Below are positions 18,453-26,333 of a stretch of DNA of 33,233 nucleotides, in pieces. A program made the translations under genes and the position numbers. This DNA comes from Parageobacillus caldoxylosilyticus NBRC 107762. Its GTDB lineage: Bacteria; Bacillota; Bacilli; Bacillales; Anoxybacillaceae. Within the stretch, counting starts at the first letter, position 1. Each line of letters begins with the position of its first letter. The notes beneath the pieces are model-generated. The model was not told the DNA's origin. It saw only the letters and a program-made list of their open reading frames with translations, and searched no databases. The DNA is taken from the NCBI RefSeq assembly GCF_000632715.1, contig NZ_BAWO01000061.1:1-33233 (forward strand), read 5' to 3'.

Positions 18453-19708
18453 ACGTCGCTTCCCTCTTCATCTTCTAGCAGCCACACCTCAACGGTATCG
18501 CCTTTGGCAAACCCGCGCGTTCCTCCTGGAAGCACCATCAGGGCGTTCGCTCTCGCCAATGATGTGACAATATTCGATTTATCCATGCCAACCGGCGCCA
18601 CCGTTAACCGTCCGTCTTCGAGCGCTACGTAACTTCTGACAAAGCGGGTGAACGGATTTGGCTTTGGAAAGTCGGCCATCAACATAGCCGTTGCTTTTTT
18701 CAAATACGGTTTCGTGGAAAATAGACGCGTCCGCACAACAGGGCGCACAAACAGTTCATAGCCGACATAGCAGGCGGATGGGTTGCCCGATAGCCCAAAC
18801 AATAGCTTGCCGTCAAGATGCGCAACCGTCGTCACGCTGCCCGGGCGCATCGCCACTTTATTGAACAGCACTTCAGCGCCGAGACGTTTATAAATGATCG
18901 GCAAATAATCATAATCCCCGACAGAGACGCCTCCTGTTGTAATCAACATATCCACTTGATCGAGCGCGGATTGGATCGCGGCAAAACAAGTATCCAGATC
19001 GTCCATTAATTTGCCGAAATAAATCGGCTCCGCGCCGCTGCGGACCACTTGCGCTTGAATCATATAGGCGTTGCTGTTGCGGATTTTTCCCGGTACGAGC
19101 GGGTCGGATACATCCAAAAGCTCGCTGCCTGTCGCAAAAATGCCGATGCGCGGCTTGCGCGCCACTTTTACCTTGGCATATCCAAATGTCGCTAATAGCG
19201 CCTGCACGCCGGGGTTGATCCGCGTGCCTTTTGGAACAAGAGCATCGCCCTTTTTCGCATCCTCCCCTTGAAACGAAATATTATCTCCCGGACGAAACGG
19301 CCGTTTGATCGACATATACGTTTTGCCATCCCGTTCATATTGTTTGGCTAGCTCCAACATGACAACCGCGTCGCATCCAGCGGGAATTTGCGCTCCTGTC
19401 ATGATGCGCACCGCCTGAAACGGTTTCACCGCTTTTGTCGCCACCTGTCCCGCTCCAATCGTTTCAATCACTTCAAATTCGACCGGGTTGTCCAGATTCG
19501 CCTGCGCGGAGTCCACAGCGCGGATGGCAAAACCGTCATATGGGGAGCGGTCAAACGGCGGAACGTCATGATCGGCGCGCAATTCTTCAGCCAAATACCG
19601 ACCGTATGCTTCCTCAAGCCGAACCGTTTCCGCTTCCCCTTCCCCCGCATATTTCATGACCCTTTCGATCGCTTCCGTTACCGGAATCGGAGTTCGCTTT
19701 TCCAACAT
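18449..19708 (-). CDS. moeA: Molybdopterin molybdenumtransferase MoeA
   Basis: Inserts molybdate into adenylated molybdopterin. The 419 aa (from ATG 19708) show the N-terminal MoeA signature PPFDRSPYDGFAIRA, the MoCF-type domain with TTGGVSVGDYDYLP and LFGLSGNPSACYVG, and the C-terminal beta-barrel domain. I chose ATG 19708 because GGGAGAG lies 7 nt upstream; the frame extends to 19729 but that ATG has no ribosome site. The upstream leader of about 235 nt carries a small reading frame and an Fnr-controlled promoter. Confidence 0.96.
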   Translation of the reverse strand: MLEKRTPIPVTEAIERVMKYAGEGEAETVRLEEAYGRYLAEELRADHDVPPFDRSPYDGFAIRAVDSAQANLDNPVEFEVIETIGAGQVATKAVKPFQAVRIMTGAQIPAGCDAVVMLELAKQYERDGKTYMSIKRPFRPGDNISFQGEDAKKGDALVPKGTRINPGVQALLATFGYAKVKVARKPRIGIFATGSELLDVSDPLVPGKIRNSNAYMIQAQVVRSGAEPIYFGKLMDDLDTCFAAIQSALDQVDMLITTGGVSVGDYDYLPIIYKRLGAEVLFNKVAMRPGSVTTVAHLDGKLLFGLSGNPSACYVGYELFVRPVVRTRLFSTKPYLKKATAMLMADFPKPNPFTRFVRSYVALEDGRLTVAPVGMDKSNIVTSLARANALMVLPGGTRGFAKGDTVEVWLLEDEEGSDV

Positions 19709-19752
19709 GCTTTTCTCTCCCTTTCTCATTTAATGGCTGTCCACGATATCCA

Positions 19753-19860
19753 TTATTTTACTTTTTTACATTTAGAAGAGCAAGCAAACTGCCAAAGAAA
19801 GCAAGTTTTTATTGGTTCATCCGCACTGTTGATGATCGGAAGTTTCGCATGAAGATTTAC
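19753..19860 (-). other. Open frame without a normal start codon, Cys-rich end
   Basis: A 35-codon stop-free frame on the minus strand, in the +1 frame relative to the small gene at 19817-19924 and overlapping its second half. It reads KLPIINSADEPIKTCFLWQF and then ACSSKCKKVK, with three cysteines and a basic tail, which looks protein-like. No ATG, GTG or TTG exists in the frame, so it would need a frameshift from the upstream ORF or is chance. A single-base change could fuse the two into one protein of about 55 residues. Confidence 0.25.
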
Positions 19861-19924
19861 TTAATGCATTGACATTATGTCGATTTTCGCTTTCCAACTG
19901 TTCAGCCTTCAACAGCCGAAACAT
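19817..19924 (-). CDS. Putative 35-aa small protein at the head of the moeA operon
   Basis: A short frame starting MFRLLKAEQLESENRHNVN and ending CETSDHQQCG. AAGGGATGGGGG lies just before the ATG. The start lies 19 nt from the transcription start predicted from the Fnr box and TACAAT -10, which is the distance expected of a first gene. The N-terminal half is helical and charged; the end has two cysteines and His/Asp/Gln, which could bind a metal or be redox-active. I do not recognise it. Alternatives are a regulatory leader peptide or chance. It is followed by about 110 nt before moeA. Confidence 0.45.
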   Translation of the reverse strand: MFRLLKAEQLESENRHNVNALSKSSCETSDHQQCG

Positions 19925-19949
19925 CCCCCATCCCTTCTTTCCTATTTTC

Positions 19950-19992
19950 ATTGTACGGAAACGAAACAAAGCTAGTCGTGATGTTCCTCACA
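19950..19992 (-). promoter_or_regulatory. Fnr-dependent promoter of the moeA operon
   Basis: On the minus strand TGTGA-GGAACA-TCACG (19977-19992) is a near-perfect Fnr box, and TACAAT (19950-19955) is the -10. The box centre to -10 distance is 29.5 nt, which puts the box at -41.5 if transcription starts near 19943. No -35 is needed for this class. The binding site is read directly; activation is inferred. Confidence 0.75.
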
Positions 19993-20045
19993 TTTATTCG
20001 TTTCATTTCTTTCCTAACGCAACTTGTTCAAAATTTCTTCATTTA

Positions 20046-20088
20046 TGTGATGTACATCACGACATGCAAAAAAGAAAAGAAATATGCT
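20046..20088 (+). promoter_or_regulatory. Fnr-dependent promoter of the RIC gene
   Basis: TGTGA-TGTACA-TCACG (20046-20061) and a -10 of TATGCT (20083-20088) with the same 29.5-nt spacing as at moeA, giving a start near 20095. The box is separate from the moeA box 69 nt away, so the two divergent genes have their own sites. Confidence 0.75.
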
Positions 20089-20125
20089 TAAGTTGTAACG
20101 ATTGATTAAGATGGAGGTATCAGCC

Positions 20126-20848
20126 ATGGAAAAATGGTTTACAGAACAATCGCTCATCGGTGATATCGTAGCACAATTTCCAAAAGCAAGCGATCTTTTC
20201 AAATCATACAAAATTGATTTTTGCTGCGGCGGGCAGCGCCCATTGCAGGAGGCAATAAAAGAGCGCAGTTTGGACGAAAAAGCGATTTTGGAAGAGCTGA
20301 ACACGCTTTATGCTCAATCGCTCGAAAAAGCCAATCGAAACTGGAAGGAAGCTTCTTATCGCGAGCTGATCGATCATATCATCGGAAAACATCATCGTTA
20401 CTTGGCGGAAGAACTGCCTCAGCTCAGCCCTTACGTCACCAAAGTGCTGCGCGTCCACGGAATGCATCATCCGCATCTTGTGCAAGTTCATAAGCTGTTT
20501 AACGAGCTGAAAACCGAACTGGAACAGCATACGGTGAAAGAAGAAACTTACGCTTTCCCGCTTATTTTGCAATTTGAAGAAACTCCGACTCCAGAAAACA
20601 GAGAAACGATGAAACAAGTGGTTCGCGAACTTGTCAATGAACATGACGTTGCTGGCGACATCATCAAAACGATTCGTGAAATTACGAATGACTTTATCCC
20701 ACCGGAAGATGCATGCGGTACGTACCGCCTTGTCTACAATCGACTAGAAGCGCTAGAAGAAGATTTATTGGAACATATCCATTTGGAAAATAACGTGTTA
20801 TTCCCGCGCGTTCTCGCAGAAGCAGAGCCATCGGCAGAAATGTCTTGA
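20126..20848 (+). CDS. Iron-sulfur cluster repair di-iron protein (RIC / ScdA / YtfE family)
   Basis: Cytoplasmic di-iron protein that helps restore Fe-S clusters damaged by NO or oxidants. The 240 aa have the N-terminal DUF542-type domain with the CCGG motif (33-36), then a hemerythrin-like four-helix bundle with ligand-type residues in IGKHHRYLAEE, HGMHHPHL, EHTVKEE, NEHDVAG and HIHLENNVLFPR. Start ATG 20126 has GGAGG 8 nt upstream; an earlier TTG start is rejected. The Fnr promoter and the neighbouring nitrite reductase suggest protection from NO made by denitrification. Confidence 0.93.
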   Translation: MEKWFTEQSLIGDIVAQFPKASDLFKSYKIDFCCGGQRPLQEAIKERSLDEKAILEELNTLYAQSLEKANRNWKEASYRELIDHIIGKHHRYLAEELPQLSPYVTKVLRVHGMHHPHLVQVHKLFNELKTELEQHTVKEETYAFPLILQFEETPTPENRETMKQVVRELVNEHDVAGDIIKTIREITNDFIPPEDACGTYRLVYNRLEALEEDLLEHIHLENNVLFPRVLAEAEPSAEMS

Positions 20849-20860
20849 TAAACCAAAAGC

Positions 20861-20900
20861 ACTGGACCGTTCCACTAGAAGGAAACGGTCCAGTTTGTTT
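20861..20900. terminator. Terminator between the RIC gene and moaA
   Basis: ACTGGACCGTT (20861-20871) pairs with AACGGTCCAGT (20884-20894), followed by TTGTTTA on the plus strand and GCTTTTGG on the minus strand. It serves two convergent genes and ends just before the moaA stop codon. Confidence 0.75.
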
Positions 20901-21924
20901 ATCCGCCAATATAAGACATTTCAATTTTCTTCCGCATTTTCGCCGTTTGCTCCGTCCGTTCGTCCGAATAGCGGTCTGTCCGCATGTTCCATGTGGATGC
21001 GATCACTTTCTTGATCTCCTCTTTATCCGCTCCAGAACGCAGTTTTTCTTTCAGCGAAACGCCGCTTGTCGCAAACAAACACGTATACAGCGTGCCATCG
21101 GCGGAAATGCGCGCCCGAGTGCAGCTGCGGCAAAATGATTCTGTCACCGAGGCGATAAACCCGACTTCCACGTTGGTGCCAACATAGCGGCAGCGGCTTG
21201 CCACCTCGCCGAAGTAGGCTTTTTCCACCGGCTCGAGCGGATGCATTTGTTGCAAAAGTTCATACATTTCTTTTTTTGTGACGACATGAGAAAAATCCCA
21301 GCCGTTGGTCGTGCCAACATCCATAAATTCGATAAAGCGAAGCGTAATACCCCGTTCCTTAAAATAAGAAGCCATCGGGATAATTTGCGAGTCGTTCATG
21401 CCTTTTTTCACAACCATGTTTACTTTGACGCCAAGCCCGGCTTCCTGCGCCGCTTCAATTCCTTTTAACACCGGCTTGACCCCGACGCCAACGCCGTTCA
21501 TTTTTTTAAATATATCATCATCCAGCGCATCTAAACTAACATTAACGCGCTTCAGCCCCGCTTCTTTCAAACGTTTTGCCCATTTCACTAAATGAATCCC
21601 ATTCGTTGTAAGGCCAATATCGCGGATGCCGGGAATGTGTGTCAATCGTTCAATCAAGATATCCAAATCCCGTCTTAGCAGCGGCTCTCCCCCGGTAATG
21701 CGAATTTTCTCGACGCCAAGCTCGGCAAAACTTTCAGCAAGCAGCACCATTTCCCCGATCGTTAATAATTCGTCTTCACGCAAAAAACGGAAATTCGGAC
21801 CGAATATTTCTGCTGGCATGCAATATACGCATCGAAAATTGCATTGATCCGTTACCGAAATGCGCAAATCGCGAAGCGGTCGGTTCCAGCGGTCGACAAC
21901 GGCCGCCGATTCTTTTCTTTCCAT
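20899..21924 (-). CDS. moaA: GTP 3',8-cyclase MoaA
   Basis: Radical SAM enzyme for the first step of molybdenum cofactor synthesis. The 341 aa carry the SAM cluster motif CNFRCVYC (C28, C32, C35), TGGEPLLR (78-85) and the second cluster cysteines C265, C268 and C282 (Cx2Cx13C). The C-terminal GG is the conserved tail whose loss abolishes activity in family members. ATG 21924 has AAGGGGG upstream; the TTG-started extension to 21942 is rejected. It follows modB by 14 nt and shares its Fnr promoter. MoaC, the second-step enzyme, is not in the window. Confidence 0.96.
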   Translation of the reverse strand: MERKESAAVVDRWNRPLRDLRISVTDQCNFRCVYCMPAEIFGPNFRFLREDELLTIGEMVLLAESFAELGVEKIRITGGEPLLRRDLDILIERLTHIPGIRDIGLTTNGIHLVKWAKRLKEAGLKRVNVSLDALDDDIFKKMNGVGVGVKPVLKGIEAAQEAGLGVKVNMVVKKGMNDSQIIPMASYFKERGITLRFIEFMDVGTTNGWDFSHVVTKKEMYELLQQMHPLEPVEKAYFGEVASRCRYVGTNVEVGFIASVTESFCRSCTRARISADGTLYTCLFATSGVSLKEKLRSGADKEEIKKVIASTWNMRTDRYSDERTEQTAKMRKKIEMSYIGG

Positions 21925-21938
21925 CCCGCTTCCCCCTT

Positions 21939-22598
21939 TCAATGAGATTTAAACGTTGTCGCACACAGCAACAGGAAAAACGACAAAAGCATCGTGATGG
22001 CTACCCATGCCCACGCTAAATTCGTTTCTCCGGACTCAATCGCCACATAAATAGCGGTTGGCATCGTTTGCGTTTTGCCGGGAATATTTCCCGCAAACAT
22101 GAGAGTAGCGCCAAATTCGCCAAGGCTGCGGGCAAATGCCAAAATCGCCCCGGAAATAAGCGCCTTTTTCGCCAAGGGAATCGATATATGCCAAAAAACT
22201 TGGTATTCATTTGCTCCGTCGATGCGCGCCGCTTCTTCAATCGTTTGATCCACCGCTTCCAATCCGGCCTTGGCCGATTGATACATGAGCGGAAAGGAAA
22301 CGACCACAGCCGCAATCACCGCTGCGTACCATGTAAACATCACCGGCGCGTGAAACAATGTTTCTATTCCTTTGCCAATTACACCGTTTTTTCCGAATAA
22401 AATGATAAGAAAAAAACCGACAACTGATGGCGGCAGCACGAGCGGAAGCATCAGCAACGTTTCAATGACGATTTTTCCTTTAAACCGACGGTGCGCCATC
22501 CACTTAGCCGTGATGATGCCAAGAAGCACAACCATTACTCCAGAAACAAATGCAACCTTTATCGATAACCAAACCGGCCACCAAAATTCCATCATCAT
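21939..22598 (-). CDS. modB: Molybdate ABC transporter permease ModB
   Basis: Membrane channel subunit of the molybdate importer. The 219 aa have about five membrane helices and the EAA loop [21 protein letters not shown] that docks on the ATPase, then the ModB-typical [21 protein letters not shown]. Three consecutive ATGs (22598, 22595, 22592) are possible starts; AAAGAGG lies 4, 7 and 10 nt before them, so 22595 is equally likely. No modA (binding protein) or modC (ATPase) is adjacent. It is co-transcribed with moaA from an Fnr promoter. Confidence 0.92.
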   Translation of the reverse strand: MMMEFWWPVWLSIKVAFVSGVMVVLLGIITAKWMAHRRFKGKIVIETLLMLPLVLPPSVVGFFLIILFGKNGVIGKGIETLFHAPVMFTWYAAVIAAVVVSFPLMYQSAKAGLEAVDQTIEEAARIDGANEYQVFWHISIPLAKKALISGAILAFARSLGEFGATLMFAGNIPGKTQTMPTAIYVAIESGETNLAWAWVAITMLLSFFLLLCATTFKSH

Positions 22599-22629
22599 AA
22601 AACCTCTTTCAACAACACCATTCTGTTTC

Positions 22630-22672
22630 ACTATATAAAAAAAAGAAGAAAAATGTTGTGATACTACTCACA
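22630..22672 (-). promoter_or_regulatory. Fnr-dependent promoter of modB-moaA
   Basis: On the minus strand TGTGA-GTAGTA-TCACA (22657-22672) is a perfect Fnr consensus, and TATAGT (22630-22635) is the -10, with the shared 29.5-nt spacing. The predicted start near 22623 gives a 25-nt leader. Confidence 0.8.
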
Positions 22673-22749
22673 TTTTAACATAACAAACATGCAAATCGTT
22701 TTAGAAAAGTTTGTGACAGCATCGTGACAATCATCGCGAAGCAACAAAG

Positions 22750-22792
22750 TGTGATTTTTATCACTTCGGGATGGTTTCATTGTTTTTACAAT
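22750..22792 (+). promoter_or_regulatory. Fnr-dependent (autoregulated) promoter of fnr2
   Basis: TGTGA-TTTTTA-TCACT (22750-22765) and a -10 of TACAAT (22787-22792) have the same 29.5-nt spacing. The predicted start near 22799 lies 26 nt before the fnr2 ATG. It is divergent from the modB promoter. The gene encodes an Fnr protein, so positive feedback is likely. Confidence 0.78.
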
Positions 22793-22824
22793 AAAAGTAA
22801 CTACAAACTATTGGGGTGAACCAG

Positions 22825-23535
22825 ATGCTTGCAGCCAAAACGTTCAATCAGCAGGACCGCTTTGCCCATTTACGCGAATTGCTTCGTTCCGCCAAACATA
22901 CAGTCAAAATACGAAAAGGAACGTTTTTATTCCAAGAAGGAATGGCGGCCGCTGAACTATATCTTATTCTTTCGGGGAAAGTGCAAATAAGTAAAATTTG
23001 CGCTGACGGAAAAGAGATGTGTTTCCGCATCTGCGGCCCTGGGGAAATTGTCGGCGAGCTAACATTGTTTACAGCAGAACCTCGCTATTTATTAACAGCA
23101 AAAGTGATCGAAGATGGCGAAGTAGCAGCCATTAAAAAAGATGATTTAGAACAGCAGCTCCTCACCAACCCTTCACTTACCTATGAATATATGCAATGGG
23201 TCAGCACGCATGCGCGGCGGACACAAACAAAATTTCGCGATTTAATTATGCACGGCAAAAAAGGAGCACTGTATTCCACGCTTATCCGCATGTGCAACAG
23301 CTATGGCGTCAAGCTGGATAACGGAAGCATCCTCATCGACTTAACGCTGAAAAACCAAGATTTAGCCAACTTTTGCGGCACCACCCGCGAAAGCGTCAAC
23401 CGCATGTTAAACACGTTAAAGCAGCAAGGCGTTCTTTCCATTAAAAGAGGAAAAATTACGATCCATGACCTCGACTATTTAAAGCAGGAAATTCAATGCG
23501 AAAACTGTCCGGTGGATATTTGTTGCATTGAATAA
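22825..23535 (+). CDS. Crp/Fnr-family anaerobic regulator, paralogue 2
   Basis: Second Fnr-type activator of 236 aa, closely similar to the one at 16358: shared stretches include QTKFRDLI.HGKKGALYSTLIR.CNSYGV and LANFCGT.RE.VNR in the helix-turn-helix. The tail QCENCPVDICCIE has C225, C228, C233 and an extra C234, keeping the Cx2Cx4C pattern of the B. subtilis Fe-S cluster. The start is ATG 22825 with GGGGTGA just upstream; a GTG nine bases earlier is less likely. Unlike paralogue 1 it has its own Fnr box. Target specificity of the two cannot be told from sequence. Confidence 0.92.
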   Translation: MLAAKTFNQQDRFAHLRELLRSAKHTVKIRKGTFLFQEGMAAAELYLILSGKVQISKICADGKEMCFRICGPGEIVGELTLFTAEPRYLLTAKVIEDGEVAAIKKDDLEQQLLTNPSLTYEYMQWVSTHARRTQTKFRDLIMHGKKGALYSTLIRMCNSYGVKLDNGSILIDLTLKNQDLANFCGTTRESVNRMLNTLKQQGVLSIKRGKITIHDLDYLKQEIQCENCPVDICCIE

Positions 23536-23576
23536 AAACACCCCTCCTTTTCGAATGGAAAAGGAGGGGTGTTTTT
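23534..23576. terminator. Bidirectional terminator between fnr2 and narI
   Basis: A 19-bp perfect stem (23534-23552 with 23558-23576) with a 5-nt loop: AAAAACACCCCTCC on one side, GGAGGGGTGTTTTT on the other. It touches the stop codons of both convergent genes. Confidence 0.92.
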
Positions 23577-24267
23577 AAATCTTCTTTGCACGCATGCGGC
23601 GATATACAACATAATGTCTATTTAAATACGTCAGCGGAACGCTCCAAACATGGACAAGACGGGTAAACGGCCAGATGCCAAACAGCAATAAGGCGGTAAT
23701 AATATGAATTTGGAATCCTAATGGGGCATCGCTTACCAGTTGCGGCAGCGGCCGAAACGTTAAAATACCTCGGAACCATGGGCCAATCGTATCGCGATAA
23801 TCAAACGTTCCTCCCGTAGCGGTATATCCTACTGTATTTGTAAATCCCGTTAAAATGACGATGGTTAACAGAAACAATGCAAGGAAATCACTTTTGCTGC
23901 TGTTGCGGAAAATACGACGAACGCTTAACCTCCGCCATAGCAGCAACAGAACGCCGATGACCGTCGCGACCCCAGCTGCGCCGCCGAACCAAACCGCCCC
24001 GAAGTGATACATCTCATCCGTAATTCCGATTGTTTCATAAAATGGTTTTGGCACCAGTATCCCAGCTACATGCCCGAAAAAAACAAATATAATTCCCCAA
24101 TGAAAAAGAATACTTCCCCATCGCAGCCGTCTGCTTTCAAGAAACTCACTTGATTTTGCCGACCAGCCAAATTGATCTGTATTATAACGGTAAATATGAC
24201 CAACGACAAATAACGTAAGCATGAGATACGGATAAATTACCCAAAGAAATTGATCAAGTAAACTCAT
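23575..24267 (-). CDS. narI: Respiratory nitrate reductase, cytochrome b subunit NarI
   Basis: Membrane anchor with two b hemes that takes electrons from menaquinol and passes them to NarH. The 230 aa show five hydrophobic helices with ligand-type histidines in VVGHIYRYN, LFHWGIIFVFFGHVAG, GFQIHIITALLL and RLVHVWSVP. ATG 24267 has GGAGGA upstream and fits the family start MSLLDQFLWV; the longer frame to 24285 is rejected. It is the last gene of the narGHJI cluster, 28 nt after narJ. Confidence 0.96.
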   Translation of the reverse strand: MSLLDQFLWVIYPYLMLTLFVVGHIYRYNTDQFGWSAKSSEFLESRRLRWGSILFHWGIIFVFFGHVAGILVPKPFYETIGITDEMYHFGAVWFGGAAGVATVIGVLLLLWRRLSVRRIFRNSSKSDFLALFLLTIVILTGFTNTVGYTATGGTFDYRDTIGPWFRGILTFRPLPQLVSDAPLGFQIHIITALLLFGIWPFTRLVHVWSVPLTYLNRHYVVYRRMRAKKI

Positions 24268-24295
24268 CGGGCGTCCTCCATTCATGTTCGTATTT

Positions 24296-24826
24296 TTAAG
24301 AAGCTTTTTTCTCCTCTAAAAATGCAACGATTCCTGTTACACAACCATTCATGACAAGATAATACGGATTATTCGCTAATTTTAGTTCCTCTGCAATTTT
24401 ATCAATGGTTGTTTTATGAATAAGAAGCATCTTCTTTGCATGCTCTTCGGGAGCGACAGACGCAAATTCTAAAACGACTGGCAAATAGTCTGGCAGCTCC
24501 TCATCCAATAGATCAAAACCGGCGTTGCGAAACTCTTCTTTTAGTTTTAAAAAGGCTTGGCCGCGCTCTTTCTGATCGCCAAATAGATGATAAGTTAAAT
24601 ACATTGTGGTTTTATCGCTAAAATCAAACGTATTCACATATATTTCGCATAACGTCTCTATTTCGTTTGTCGTTAAATAGTCCAGAAACTGCATAAACAG
24701 TTTCCGGACGCTTTCATTGCTTAGCGAAGAAATTTCATGGAATAATTGTTCATCACCGATCCACTCTTGTTCCGGGTACTGCAGCAAAATCGAAGCGATT
24801 TTAAAAATTTTCCGGTGCTCTTCCAT
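24296..24826 (-). CDS. narJ: Nitrate reductase assembly chaperone NarJ
   Basis: TorD-family all-helical chaperone that holds apo-NarGH until the Mo cofactor is inserted and the complex docks on NarI. The 176 aa include YLTYHLFGDQKERGQAFLKL and ELPDYLPVVLEFASVAP, typical of NarJ. ATG 24826 has TTGGAG upstream; the frame running back to 24904 lies inside narH and is rejected. The start overlaps the end of narH by 26 nt. It is not part of the final enzyme. Confidence 0.95.
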   Translation of the reverse strand: MEEHRKIFKIASILLQYPEQEWIGDEQLFHEISSLSNESVRKLFMQFLDYLTTNEIETLCEIYVNTFDFSDKTTMYLTYHLFGDQKERGQAFLKLKEEFRNAGFDLLDEELPDYLPVVLEFASVAPEEHAKKMLLIHKTTIDKIAEELKLANNPYYLVMNGCVTGIVAFLEEKKAS

Positions 24827-26333
24827 CGATATCACTCCAATAAAATTGATGAAAGTTTTCCGCGTCATATCCCGAACATCCGGAACAAGATTCCATAAAT
24901 TCATAACCGACTGCTCCTTGTCCGTAAAACATATTGTCTGCCTTCTCGCGATGCGAAGATGGAATCACATAGCGGTCGGAATATTTCGCAACAGCGGAAA
25001 GCTTGTACATTTCTTTCACCGTATGTTCATCCATTCCCAATTTATCTAATATGCTCTTATCCGGTTCTTTCCCCAAGTTCACGGCGCGCATATAACTTCG
25101 CATCGCCACCATTTTTTTCAACACCGTGCGAATCACTTCCGTATCTCCTGCTGCAAGCAAGTTCGCCAAATATTCAATCGGAATGCGCATTTGATCAATC
25201 GCTGGAAAAATGACGTGAGCATTAATGTCGTCCAATCCGCCGTCAAATGCTCCCATGATTGGGCTTAGCGGCGGAATATACCAAACCATTGGCAATGTGC
25301 GATACTCAGGATGAAGCGGAAGCGCAATTTTTTGTTCCACCGCCAATTTATAAACCGGGGAGCGTTGTGCCGCTTCAATCCAATCATCGGTATATCCTGC
25401 TTCACGCGCTGCTTTGATCACTTCCGGATCATACGGATTAAGAAATACATCTAAGTGGGCTTGATATAAATCTTTTTCATCCTTAACCGAAGCAGCAGCC
25501 TCCACTTTATCTAGGTCATAAAAAACAATGCCGATATAGCGGAGCCGCCCGACGCATGTTTCTGAACAGATCGTCGGCTGACCGGTCTCAATGCGTGGAA
25601 AACAAAATGTACATTTTTCCGCTTTATGTGTTTTCCAATTAAAATACACTTTTTTATACGGGCAGCCCGTCATACAAAAACGCCAGCTTCGGCACGCATC
25701 ATGATCGACGAGCACAATGCCGTCTTCATCCCGTTTATAAATGGCGCCCGATGGACAGGAGGAAACACAAGGCGGATTTAAGCAATGCTCGCAAATACGC
25801 GGCAAATACATCATAAACGTTTGCTCAAATTCGAACTTTACTTTCTCTTCAATGCCTTTTATGTTCGGATCGCGTTTTCCTGTTTCATATACTCCCGCCA
25901 AGTCGTCTTCCCAGTTCGGCCCCCACGTAATTTCCATATATTCACCTGTCAGCTGCGATTTTGGTCTGGCAACAGGCTGATGTTGTTTTTCCGGGCTGTT
26001 AATTAAATTTTCATAGTCATATGTCCAAGGCTCATAATAATCGTCAATCGGGGTCATGTCCGGATTATAGAAAATATTTAGCAGTTTATTCACCCGGCCG
26101 CCGGCACGCAGCTCGAGCTTCCCGTCTTTGAGCACCCATCCGCCTTTACGTAAATCTTGATTCTCCCACTCTTTCGGGTAACCGATTCCCGGTTTTGTTT
26201 CTACGTTGTTCCACCACATGTACTCCGCTCCGGGACGATTCGTCCACGTATTATTGCATGTAATGCTGCATGTATGGCAGCCGATGCATTTATCTAAATT
26301 CATCACCATCCCAAATTGTGCCCTAATCCTCAA
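24801..26333 (-). CDS. narH: Respiratory nitrate reductase, iron-sulfur subunit NarH
   Basis: Electron-transfer subunit with four Fe-S clusters between NarI and NarG. Cysteine groups are visible at C16, 19, 22 and 26; C181, 184, 189 and 193; C214, C220 and C224 with W217 in place of the fourth Cys (the [3Fe-4S] site, as in E. coli NarH); and C241, 244, 256 and 260. Length is 510 aa. The start is probably TTG (26331-26333), since family proteins begin close to MRIRAQFGMVMNLDKC and the next ATG would delete the conserved start. It overlaps the narG stop by 11 nt. GAGGAAG lies about 11 nt upstream. Confidence 0.95.
   Translation of the reverse strand: MRIRAQFGMVMNLDKCIGCHTCSITCNNTWTNRPGAEYMWWNNVETKPGIGYPKEWENQDLRKGGWVLKDGKLELRAGGRVNKLLNIFYNPDMTPIDDYYEPWTYDYENLINSPEKQHQPVARPKSQLTGEYMEITWGPNWEDDLAGVYETGKRDPNIKGIEEKVKFEFEQTFMMYLPRICEHCLNPPCVSSCPSGAIYKRDEDGIVLVDHDACRSWRFCMTGCPYKKVYFNWKTHKAEKCTFCFPRIETGQPTICSETCVGRLRYIGIVFYDLDKVEAAASVKDEKDLYQAHLDVFLNPYDPEVIKAAREAGYTDDWIEAAQRSPVYKLAVEQKIALPLHPEYRTLPMVWYIPPLSPIMGAFDGGLDDINAHVIFPAIDQMRIPIEYLANLLAAGDTEVIRTVLKKMVAMRSYMRAVNLGKEPDKSILDKLGMDEHTVKEMYKLSAVAKYSDRYVIPSSHREKADNMFYGQGAVGYEFMESCSGCSGYDAENFHQFYWSDIDGRAPENF

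Noticed and set aside
19869-20105. Plus-strand frame of 78 codons upstream of the RIC gene
   Set aside because: It covers both Fnr promoters and the predicted RIC start, and has no ribosome site; it is promoter DNA.
22693-22735. TGTGAC...CGTGAC half-sites between the modB and fnr2 boxes
   Set aside because: The half-sites are direct rather than inverted, and no -10 lies at the 29.5-nt spacing.
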